Position numbers and translations under genes: made by a program
Notes under the pieces: generated by a model
What the model was told of the DNA's origin: nothing
Databases searched by the model: none
Seen by the model: only the letters and a program-made list of their open reading frames with translations
Assembly: GCA_016717595.1 (NCBI GenBank)
Contig: JADKFE010000024.1
Location: 37,844 to 101,843 of the forward strand
DNA: 64,000 nucleotides
Reading direction: 5' to 3'
Origin: Deltaproteobacteria bacterium
GTDB taxonomy: Bacteria; Myxococcota_A; UBA796; CAJQPC01
Shown here: in pieces, positions 43,899 to 52,124 of the stretch
Layout of the letters: each line of letters opens with the position of its first letter
Numbering within the stretch: the stretch's first letter is position 1

Positions 43899-44285
43899 AT
43901 GAGCGTGCTGCTGTTCGTCTTCGCGTGCGCCACGACGCCGAGCTCGGCGCCTGCAGCGTCCGCGGACGCGTCGTCTGCGTCACCCCCCGAGGCCGTCAAG
44001 AAGGTCGTGAAGAAGCAGTCGGGCCAGGTGCGGTACTGCTATGAGTCCCAGCTCAAGCACAACCCGAGCTTGGCGGGCCGAATGGAGCTCACCTTCGTCG
44101 TGGAGGCGGGGCAGGTCACCAAGGGTTGGGTGGCGGCTAACACCACCGGAGACGACGTTTTGGCTCAGTGTGTCGCCACCAAAGTGATGACGTGGCGCTT
44201 CCCTGCGGACGTCAGCGGCGAGTTCACCTACCCGTTCTCGCTCACCCCCGCGCAGAGCACCCGCTCCGAGGCCGGTCGTGATTGA
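43899..44285 (+). CDS. Lipoprotein consisting of an AgmX/PglI-type domain only
   Basis: 128 residues from ATG at 43899, just after GGGGGATGG. Lipoprotein signal peptide (SVLLFVFAC, Cys 10), a short Ala/Ser/Pro linker, then one AgmX/PglI domain (EAVKKVVKKQSGQVRYCYESQL ... FTYPFSLTP) very close to the C-terminal domain of the preceding gene, including both Cys. The first about 65 and last about 30 bases of the domain are nearly identical between the copies while the middle has diverged. This is a lipid-anchored copy of a domain normally tethered to the inner membrane, and could act as its outer-membrane-side partner or competitor. Confidence 0.75.
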   Translation: MSVLLFVFACATTPSSAPAASADASSASPPEAVKKVVKKQSGQVRYCYESQLKHNPSLAGRMELTFVVEAGQVTKGWVAANTTGDDVLAQCVATKVMTWRFPADVSGEFTYPFSLTPAQSTRSEAGRD

Positions 44286-44461
44286 CCTCAGGCGCCGCAG
44301 CTCGCGCCCGCGGGAGATCCGACGAGAGTTTGACGAAGACACTACAGGGCGCTCGGCTCGCCACGCGCGAGGAAAAACCGGCGGCGCTCATCGTGAATTC
44401 TCTGAGGTACTTCGTGGAGTTGCTCGCCTCCCGATCCCCCAGACATGCAGGAGGCGCCCTT

Positions 44462-44497
44462 GATCTTTCTTAAAGATCTGGTGATCTGGAGAGATCA
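44462..44497 (+). terminator. Twin GATC hairpins (possible terminator or regulatory element)
   Basis: GATCTTT/AAAGATC (44462-44478, 3-base loop) and TGATCT/AGATCA (44482-44497, 4-base loop) are two perfect adjacent palindromic stems containing four GATC sites in 36 bases. They sit in the 301-bp gap between the lipoprotein and the small periplasmic gene; the rest of that gap shows nothing else apart from the promoter at 44534. Confidence 0.4.
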
Positions 44498-44533
44498 GCG
44501 CGGTGTCTGAAGAAGATGAGAGGCGGCCTACGG

Positions 44534-44563
44534 TTGACAGCCCCGCCCGTTCAACGGTAACGT
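44534..44563 (+). promoter_or_regulatory. Sigma70-type promoter upstream of the small periplasmic protein gene
   Basis: TTGACA (44534-44539), an 18-bp spacer and TAACGT (44558-44563). A start near 44570 would leave a short leader holding AGGAG (44576-44580) and the ATG at 44587. Confidence 0.6.
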
Positions 44564-44586
44564 CCTGCTGTCCTTAGGAGTGAGTC

Positions 44587-45123
44587 ATGTCTATTCGGAA
44601 CCTCTTCGTGCTCATCACGGCGCTCGGGTTCATCTCGCCGACGGCGCTCGCTCAAGATCCGCTGACCGGTGGGGAGATTGTCGGCAACACCTCCACCTCG
44701 TCTTCGCAGAAGATCCAGTTCGGCCGCGACGCGATCACCGACATGAAAGAGACCGCTGACTACGTCAACGGGCTCCTCGTCGCCGCGCAGCCCGAGCAGG
44801 ACGCGGTCAAGATTCAGTGCCTCAACAAGAAGCTCTCCGCCGTGCGCGCGCTGGTTCAGGTCAGCGAGTCCGCCTTGGCGAGCATGCAGGAGGCCCTCGC
44901 GGTCGGCGATGACGCTCGCGCCGACTACGAGTTCCGCAAGATCGGGGTCGCCAAGAACAAGGCGGTCCAGTTCCGTGGTGAGGCCGACGCCTGCGTCGGT
45001 GAAGAGGGCAAGGCCGAGACCCAAGAGAGCGCCCAGTACGAGGGCGCTGAGCTCAGCGAGACCATCGCCGATGGAAACGCTGGGATCGGCATCGACCCCC
45101 CTGGCGTCTCGCCCTTTGAATGA
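44587..45123 (+). CDS. Periplasmic protein of unknown function
   Basis: 178 residues; ATG with AGGAG six bases upstream and its own promoter. Signal peptide (LFVLITALGFISPTALAQ), then a helical domain (RDAITDMKETADYVNGLLVAAQPEQDAVKIQCLNKKLSAVRALVQVSESALASMQEAL) with two Cys (QCLNKK and DACVGEE) that could form a disulphide, and an acidic, disordered-looking end. Its stop overlaps an ATG in the barrel-protein frame (ATGA at 45120), so the two may be translationally coupled. Similar helical periplasmic proteins accompany myxobacterial TolQR/AgmX-type loci, but the role is unknown. Confidence 0.72.
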   Translation: MSIRNLFVLITALGFISPTALAQDPLTGGEIVGNTSTSSSQKIQFGRDAITDMKETADYVNGLLVAAQPEQDAVKIQCLNKKLSAVRALVQVSESALASMQEALAVGDDARADYEFRKIGVAKNKAVQFRGEADACVGEEGKAETQESAQYEGAELSETIADGNAGIGIDPPGVSPFE

Positions 45124-45227
45124 GCGCGTTCTACAATCCGAGGACGCGCCGCCCGACCGGGTCGCGCGAAAGACTTCTCGCGGCCCCGCCGCTCGCTGAG
45201 GCAGGCCAGACGTTGAGGCAAGAAGCG

Positions 45228-46682
45228 ATGACAAAGAACCTTCGGGGGAATGAACGGGTCGCGCGAGCGGCTCGATCGTTCGGTGCGCTGTTCGTGACCT
45301 TGCTCCTCGCCGCGCCGGCTACGGCGGGTGGGCCGGGCAGCGGCGTCCGCTTCGCAGACCACGGCCTGCTCACGCCTACGCTTGACGTCGGCATGCAGTT
45401 CCAGTCCAACCCGTTCATGCTGGACGGCGGCGGCACCTCAGCGGATCGCCAGGTCGTGCGGGGGCTCAACCTCCTCGCCCGGCCTCAGATCAAGCTGGAG
45501 GTCAACAACGACCTCCTCCTCTTTGACCTCACCGCGAGCCTCGCCGCGCGGCAGTTCATCAACAAGTCCGCCCGCAACCTCAGCCGCGCCACAGACTCCA
45601 CGACGCTCGCGAACCTCGAGCTGCTCCCCGACGCTGTGGTCGGCCTCAAGCTCGGCGAAGACTTCTACATCGACAACCGCCCGTCCGAGGCCAAGTTCGC
45701 CGGTCTTGAGGACAACACCGGGCGCCCGTTCATCACGCAGATTCACTCTGGCTCCGACGCTTGGCTCGCCGTTCACCCCGGCGGCGCGTTGAACATCGAC
45801 GTTGGCGGCTTCTTCGACGTCGATGACTTCACGACCAACCCGAACTCAACGCCCTCCCCGGCCGACGACAACAACTCCGGGCTGCTCGGCGCCGAGCTGA
45901 ACAACCGCTGGCGGTACGGCCCCCAGCTCAACGTCAAGTGGGCGTTCTTCCCCAAGACCTCGCTCCTCGCCAGCGCGGAGTTTGAGCGGTTTAGCTGGGA
46001 GAACAACCTCATCCAGACCACCGGCGGCACAGCCTTAGAGTTCTCTGACGACTGGCTGGCGATGCCTGACGGCCTCGGCTTCCGGGTGAACGCTGGGCTC
46101 TCTGGGCGGTTCACCAAGAAGATCGTGCTCAACACCACGGTCGGCTACGGTCAGCTCCGCTACGACACCGCGTCGGTTGAAGAAGAGGCCGCCGCGAAGG
46201 CCGCCGCCGGGGTGCAGGGCCTCGGCGCCCTTGACGGCGCGTCCCAAGGCTGGGACGCCTCGCTCACGAGCTTCGGCGAGGGCCTGCTCGTCACGAGCAA
46301 GCTCGCGTGGGCCCCACGCAAGAACCAGACCTTCTCCTTGGGCTACGTCAAGGATTACCAGGACTCCTGGTTCACCAACTACGTCAGCTACCACTACGGC
46401 TTCTTGCGCTACGAAGGCAAGCTGAGCCGCCGCCTCACGGTGAACGGCAACTTCGGCTACCGGATGGAGAAGTACCGCGGCCACATCACCCGAGATGATC
46501 AGGTGATGACGATCATGGTCGGCGGCACCTACAGCCTCCAGAACTGGGTCGCCGTGTCCGTAGACTCCGGCTGGAACCGCCGCGTGAGCTGCCCCGACAA
46601 CCTCTGCCCCAACGGCAACGAGGACGCGCAGCGTGAGTACGACAACGTCCCGGTGAACGTGATGTTCACGTTCTCCTACTGA
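45228..46682 (+). CDS. Outer-membrane beta-barrel protein
   Basis: 484 residues from ATG at 45228, chosen because it gives a good signal peptide (SFGALFVTLLLAAPATAGG); an earlier ATG at 45120 overlaps the preceding stop and is the alternative. The mature protein alternates hydrophobic and polar residues in many short strands separated by Asp/Asn/Gly turns (LLTPTLDVGMQFQSNPF, KLAWAPRKNQTFSLGYVKDY, RLTVNGNFGYRMEKY, NWVAVSVDSGWNRR) and ends in an aromatic residue after FTFSY, the barrel-assembly signal. A small CPDNLC loop may form a disulphide. As the last gene of the region it could be the outer-membrane part of the machine, as GltA/GltB are in Myxococcus (inference). Confidence 0.82.
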   Translation: MTKNLRGNERVARAARSFGALFVTLLLAAPATAGGPGSGVRFADHGLLTPTLDVGMQFQSNPFMLDGGGTSADRQVVRGLNLLARPQIKLEVNNDLLLFDLTASLAARQFINKSARNLSRATDSTTLANLELLPDAVVGLKLGEDFYIDNRPSEAKFAGLEDNTGRPFITQIHSGSDAWLAVHPGGALNIDVGGFFDVDDFTTNPNSTPSPADDNNSGLLGAELNNRWRYGPQLNVKWAFFPKTSLLASAEFERFSWENNLIQTTGGTALEFSDDWLAMPDGLGFRVNAGLSGRFTKKIVLNTTVGYGQLRYDTASVEEEAAAKAAAGVQGLGALDGASQGWDASLTSFGEGLLVTSKLAWAPRKNQTFSLGYVKDYQDSWFTNYVSYHYGFLRYEGKLSRRLTVNGNFGYRMEKYRGHITRDDQVMTIMVGGTYSLQNWVAVSVDSGWNRRVSCPDNLCPNGNEDAQREYDNVPVNVMFTFSY

Positions 46683-46692
46683 GCGCTTGTCC

Positions 46693-46706
46693 AGCGCCCT
46701 CGGCGC

Positions 46707-46707
<1 letters not shown>
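46693..46707. terminator. Hairpin between converging barrel gene and galE
   Basis: AGCGCC (46693-46698) and GGCGCT (46702-46707) form a perfect 6-bp stem with a 3-base loop, right between the two converging stop codons and overlapping the galE stop. There is no clear T tract; it may end transcription from both sides. Confidence 0.35.
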
Positions 46708-47684
<977 letters not shown>

Positions 47685-47765
47685 TCTTCTCTCCTTCACG
47701 CCGGGCGCGCTCGCCCAAGTCCGTCGCTTGTGTAGAGCCCTGTGTCAAGCGAACGGACCACCCTC

Positions 47766-47793
47766 TTGCGTGTATGATGTGATACCTTAGATT
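47766..47793 (+). promoter_or_regulatory. Possible ftsK promoter
   Basis: TTGCGT (47766-47771), a 16-bp spacer and TAGATT (47788-47793) in the galE/ftsK divergent gap, about 57 bases before the ftsK GTG. The match is moderate. Confidence 0.3.
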
Positions 47794-47849
47794 GTCGGAT
47801 GACGCGTCAAGAGCTTGGTGGTTGACCGTCCCCTGGACAGGAGCTGAGA

Positions 47850-50800
47850 GTGGCCCGCACCGCAAACGCCGTGGAGAAGACCTCCAGCGGTCGCAAGTCC
47901 AGCGCCGGAGAGAAGAAGCCTCGGACACGCGCCCCGAAGGGGGAGTCGCCGCAGAGCGCCGAGGTCAGCCCGGTGAGCCGCGCGGGCTTCACCCCTGAGA
48001 ACCGCCGTTTCCTCCTGTATCTTGGCGGCTTGGCGGCCTGCGGGTTCACCACCTTGGCCCTGGCCTCGTACTCGCCCACAGACCCGGCCTTCTCCCGCCG
48101 CTCCTCGGTGGAGGAGATCGCGAACTGGTGTGGGCGCTCCGGCGCCGCGTTGGCCGACGTGCTCTACCAGCTCTTCGGGTACTCGTCGTGGGCGGTCTTG
48201 CTCGTGGCGGTGTGGCTGGGCCTGCGCTTTGCCCGGCACCCCTCGGCCACCTTCACCAAGCTCTTGGCGGGCGGTCTCGCGAGCTGGTGGACGGCGGCGC
48301 TCCTCGCCTTGGTGACCTGGCCCCACGTTCGCCCGGGTTTCCCCATCGGCGGGGCCTTGGGCGCGGCGAGCGCGGAGTGGCTGCTGCTGCACCTCGGCAC
48401 CGTTGGATCCTACGTCGCCGTGCTCTCGACGATCGCGGCGGGGCTCACGGTGATGCTGGGCATTGACTGGGAGACCTTGGCCGGTCGCGGCGTGAGCGCC
48501 GTGGAGTCCAAGGCGCCCGTGGTCCGTGGTGGCCTCGCCCGCGCCGCTGGCGCCGCCGCTGGCGCAGCGGGCGCGGCGGTGGGCGGCGGTGTGGCCTTCG
48601 GGCAGCGCGCTCTGGGCTCCTTCTCGTTCCGCCGCGGCGAGGGCCCGACGCCCAACGAGGTCGGCTGGCCGACTGAGCTGACCGACGACGAGACGAGCGA
48701 AGAGGTCGAGCGCTCTGCGCCCGCCGCGCGCCCCAACGCGCCAGAGCCGCGGATGAACCTCGCTGAGCCGCGCTTGACCCTGGCGTTTGGCTCGGCCCCG
48801 GTGACCTTGCCCAGCGCCGAGCCCGCGCTCCCCGAGCAAGAGCCCGTCGAGCGCACCGAGTACGCCGTTCGGGAGCTGGTGGAGGTGGAGGTCACCGCGA
48901 CCGTCGCCCCGCCCGCCCGCGCCAGCCGCGCCGCGCCGCTGGAGGACGGCTGGGGCGCGATGCGCTGGCCCGACGGAGAGCCGACGCCGAAGAAGCCGGG
49001 CAAGGCCGCCCCTGTGGTGGCGCCGGTCGTGACGCCCGCCGTGGCCGCCGCCGCGCCGGTCGTGGTGACGCCTCCTGCTCCGCCGGTCGTGGTCGCTGCC
49101 CCCGCGATCGTGGCCCCGGTCGTGGCCGCCGCGCCGGCCATCGTGACGCCGATCGTGGCCGCTGCCCCCGCCATCGTGACGCCGATCGTCGCCGCCGCCG
49201 CGCCGGTCATCGCCACCCCCGCCGCGCCCAAGGGCCCGGTGATCCACCGCCCCGCCGAGCCCGCGCCCGCCGCCAAGGCCACAGACACCCTGCAGGAGCG
49301 CCTCGCTGAAGAGCTCGCGGATGACTGGGGCAACCCCGACTGGGACGAAGACGACGGCGTGCCCCCGGCGCTCGTCGCCCCGCGCCCGGCGATCACCTTC
49401 GAGACCCGGCCCGAGGCGCTGGAGGAGGAGGAGCTCGACGAGGAGCCGCTGAGCGAAGAGGAGCCCCTTGAGGATGAGGCTGAGGCCGAGGACGACTCCG
49501 TCCTGAGCGCCCGTCACCCCGTCCCCGACGAGGACGCCGCGGACGACGACGAAGAAGAAGACGAGGAGTACGGCGACGAAGACGAGGACGCCCCGGCCTC
49601 CCGCGCGCCTTCGCCCGCCCGCCGCGCCCCGGAGCCCGCGAACCCCGCCCGCGCGGCGGCCTCGTTGGTGCGCGCGCCGATCAAGCCCGGCAACCTCACC
49701 TCCGGCGGCGGGGGAGGGGAGACCGGCCCCGTGCGCCGCCCGCCCCGCACCGAGCCCTTCATCCTGCCGACGCTCGCGCTGCTCGACGCCCACGACCGCA
49801 GCGTCGGCGTGCTCGACGAGGAGGCGCTCAAAGAGCAGGCCGCGGTGCTCGTCGAGAAGCTCGCGAACTTCAACATCCGCGGTGAGGTCGTCGCGATCCG
49901 CCCCGGCCCGGTCATCACGATCTACGAGTACCTGCCCGCCCCAGGCGTCAAGGTCTCCCGCATCGCGTCGTTGACCGACGACATCGCCATGGCCATGCGC
50001 GCCGTGCGTGTGCGTATCGTCGCGCCGATCCCCGGCAAAGGTGTGGTCGGCATCGAGCTGCCCAACGCCGAGCGCCAGGTGGTGTGGTACCGCGACATCT
50101 TGTGCTCCCCCGAGTACCAGCAGGGCGACTGGATCTTGCCGATGGCCATGGGCAAGACCACCGAGGGCCTGCCCTACATCTCCGACCTCGCGAAGATGCC
50201 CCACCTGCTCGTCGGCGGCACCACGGGCTCAGGCAAGTCTGTCGGCGTGAACAGCATGATCGTCACCATGCTCTTCCACCGCACGCCTGAAGAGCTGCGC
50301 CTCATCCTCATCGACCCCAAGATGCTGGAGTTTGAGCTCTACCAAGACATCCCCCACCTCTTGCACCCCGTCGTCACCGAGCCCAAGCTGGCCTCGGCGG
50401 CGCTCAAGTGGGCCTGCAACGAGATGGACGACCGCTACCGCATCTTGGCCCGCTGGGGCACGCGTAACCTCGCGTCGTACAACAAGAAGGTCGAGCAGGA
50501 GATGCTCGACTGGACTGAAGAGAAGGCCCGCCGCTACGCCCCCCGCGGCTGGACAGAAGGCGATCCGCTGCCTCTGCCCAAGAAGATCCCCTACATCGTC
50601 ATCGTCATCGATGAGCTCGCCGACTTGATGATGGTCGCCGCCAAAGACGTCGAGGAGAGCATCGTGCGCCTGGCCCAGAAGGCCCGCGCCTGCGGCATTC
50701 ACCTCATCGTCGCCACCCAGCGCCCCTCGGTGGACGTCATCACCGGCCTCATCAAGGCGAACATGCCCGCGCGTGTGGCCTTCCAGGTGCGCTCGAAGAT

Positions 50801-51230
50801 CGACGGCCGCACGATCCTCGACCAGAACGGCGCCGAGACCCTGTTGGGCAAAGGCGACATGCTCTTCTTGCCGCCGGGCGTGAGCGCCTTGATGCGTATC
50901 CACGGGCCCTTCGTCGCCGATGAGGAGGTCCAGCGTGTGGGCGACTACCTGCGCGCCCAGGGCGAGCCCCAGTACGACGCCGACATCCGCGTAGACGACG
51001 AGGACGGCGAGGCCCCCATCGCCGATGATGAGTACGACGAGGTCTATGACATGGCCGTGCAGATCGTCTGCGAGGCCGGGAAGGCGTCTACGTCGATGAT
51101 TCAGCGCCGGCTCAAGATCGGCTACAACCGCGCCGCCCGCATCATCGAGATGATGGAGCGGGAGGGCCTCGTGGGCCCGGCGGATGGCGCGCGCCCCCGC
51201 GAGGTGCTCGTGGGCAGCCACGCGGGCTGA
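47850..51230 (+). CDS. ftsK: DNA translocase FtsK
   Basis: 1126 residues from GTG. The N-terminal inner-membrane domain has about four helices (about 50-215; FLLYLGGLAACGFTTLALASY, WAVLLVAVWLGLRF, LHLGTVGSYVAVLSTIAAGLTVM). A linker of about 400 residues follows, Ala/Pro/Val repeats (APAIVTPIVAAAPAIVTP) and then a Glu/Asp-rich stretch. The motor begins near residue 640: GGTTGSGKSVGVNSM (Walker A), IVIDELADLMM (Walker B), VATQRPSVDVITGLIKANMP. The C-terminal gamma winged helix (SMIQRRLKIGYNRAARIIEMME) reads the KOPS polarity sequences. It moves and unlinks chromosome ends at the septum, with Xer. Divergent from galE. Confidence 0.97.
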   Translation: MARTANAVEKTSSGRKSSAGEKKPRTRAPKGESPQSAEVSPVSRAGFTPENRRFLLYLGGLAACGFTTLALASYSPTDPAFSRRSSVEEIANWCGRSGAALADVLYQLFGYSSWAVLLVAVWLGLRFARHPSATFTKLLAGGLASWWTAALLALVTWPHVRPGFPIGGALGAASAEWLLLHLGTVGSYVAVLSTIAAGLTVMLGIDWETLAGRGVSAVESKAPVVRGGLARAAGAAAGAAGAAVGGGVAFGQRALGSFSFRRGEGPTPNEVGWPTELTDDETSEEVERSAPAARPNAPEPRMNLAEPRLTLAFGSAPVTLPSAEPALPEQEPVERTEYAVRELVEVEVTATVAPPARASRAAPLEDGWGAMRWPDGEPTPKKPGKAAPVVAPVVTPAVAAAAPVVVTPPAPPVVVAAPAIVAPVVAAAPAIVTPIVAAAPAIVTPIVAAAAPVIATPAAPKGPVIHRPAEPAPAAKATDTLQERLAEELADDWGNPDWDEDDGVPPALVAPRPAITFETRPEALEEEELDEEPLSEEEPLEDEAEAEDDSVLSARHPVPDEDAADDDEEEDEEYGDEDEDAPASRAPSPARRAPEPANPARAAASLVRAPIKPGNLTSGGGGGETGPVRRPPRTEPFILPTLALLDAHDRSVGVLDEEALKEQAAVLVEKLANFNIRGEVVAIRPGPVITIYEYLPAPGVKVSRIASLTDDIAMAMRAVRVRIVAPIPGKGVVGIELPNAERQVVWYRDILCSPEYQQGDWILPMAMGKTTEGLPYISDLAKMPHLLVGGTTGSGKSVGVNSMIVTMLFHRTPEELRLILIDPKMLEFELYQDIPHLLHPVVTEPKLASAALKWACNEMDDRYRILARWGTRNLASYNKKVEQEMLDWTEEKARRYAPRGWTEGDPLPLPKKIPYIVIVIDELADLMMVAAKDVEESIVRLAQKARACGIHLIVATQRPSVDVITGLIKANMPARVAFQVRSKIDGRTILDQNGAETLLGKGDMLFLPPGVSALMRIHGPFVADEEVQRVGDYLRAQGEPQYDADIRVDDEDGEAPIADDEYDEVYDMAVQIVCEAGKASTSMIQRRLKIGYNRAARIIEMMEREGLVGPADGARPREVLVGSHAG

Positions 51231-51301
51231 GGCGCCGCCGCGCCAGGTCATGGTTGGTCACCGCTTGTCTCCCGGTCGAATGGTGGTCGGGGGGTGGCGT
51301 A

Positions 51302-51331
51302 GGCTCTCACGAACCGTTCTCGTGGAGAGCC
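51302..51331 (+). terminator. Hairpin after ftsK
   Basis: GGCTCTCACGA (51302-51312) pairs with TCGTGGAGAGCC (51320-51331), a 7+4 bp stem with one bulged G and a 7-base loop, in the 177-bp ftsK-lolA gap. No T run; it may be an end of ftsK transcription or a leader structure of lolA. Confidence 0.35.
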
Positions 51332-51407
51332 CAAGGTTGCGAGCCTTCGCTGGTCGCGCTACCTGTGTGATCCCGAGTGCCTTGTCCCCGTCACCTCGGA
51401 GACGATC

Positions 51408-52100
51408 GTGCGCCCTGTCTACCGCGTCCTGTCCGCCGCCCTCCTCACCGTCAGCCTCGCCTTCGCGGGGTTGTCCACTTCTGCGACCGCCCAAGAGCAG
51501 CCCGACCCAGCGACGGTCGAAGAGCTGGTGAAGGCCGTCGAGGGCACGTACTCCAACGTGTCCACCTTCCGCGCTGACTTCACCCAGGTCACGCGCTCGG
51601 CCGCCATGGGAGAGCAGCGCCAGAAGGGCAAGGTCTCCCTCAAGCGTCCCCGCATGATGAAGTGGGACTCTACGGGCCAAGGGGGCATGCTCTTCGTCAC
51701 CAACGGCCAGAAGATGTGGCTGTACAACCCCGTCGATAAGCAGGTCATCGTCTACAACGACCTGGGCACTTCAGCGGGCGGCGGGATGTTCGACCTGCTC
51801 AGCGGCCTCGGCCAGCTTGACGAGCACTTCGACGTCAACATCCAGTCCGGCACCAATGATCCGGGCAAAAAGAGCTTCGACGTGCTGCTCAAGCCCAAGA
51901 AGGCGGGCGAGTACAAAGAGATCCGCCTGCGTGTGGCCAAGCGCCGCTACGACGTCGAGCAGATCGTCCTCGTCGATAACTTCGGCGGTCAGACCGAGAT
52001 CTCCTTCTCCCAGGTCCGGCTGAACCAGTCCATCCCCGACTCCGAGTTCGCCTTCGCGGCGCCGGCTGGGGTCGCGGTCATCAACGCTGACGGTCTCTGA
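51408..52100 (+). CDS. lolA: Outer-membrane lipoprotein carrier protein LolA
   Basis: 230 residues from GTG, seven bases after GGAG. Signal peptide (RVLSAALLTVSLAFAGLSTSATAQ), then the LolA fold: TFRADFTQVTRSAAMGEQRQKGKVSLKRPRMMKWD, FVTNGQKMWLYNPVDKQVIVY and NFGGQTEISFSQVRLNQSIPDSEFAFAAPAGVAV. It accepts lipoproteins from LolCDE and carries them through the periplasm. Several predicted lipoproteins in this window (fragment at the left edge, TPR lipoproteins, kelch protein) would depend on it. It precedes rimO by 24 bp and is co-oriented. Confidence 0.93.
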   Translation: MRPVYRVLSAALLTVSLAFAGLSTSATAQEQPDPATVEELVKAVEGTYSNVSTFRADFTQVTRSAAMGEQRQKGKVSLKRPRMMKWDSTGQGGMLFVTNGQKMWLYNPVDKQVIVYNDLGTSAGGGMFDLLSGLGQLDEHFDVNIQSGTNDPGKKSFDVLLKPKKAGEYKEIRLRVAKRRYDVEQIVLVDNFGGQTEISFSQVRLNQSIPDSEFAFAAPAGVAVINADGL

Positions 52101-52124
52101 AGTCCGTCTTAGGGGCATCGTCCA

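Noticed and set aside
49520..49600. The Asp/Glu run in FtsK as a possible frameshift or assembly slip
   Set aside because: The frame is intact on both sides and acidic linkers are common in FtsK.
47787..50204. An 805-codon open frame antisense to ftsK
   Set aside because: Its composition (Gly, His, Arg, Asp-rich, no domain) is what the complement of GC-rich Ala/Pro codons gives. The ftsK frame is unmistakable.
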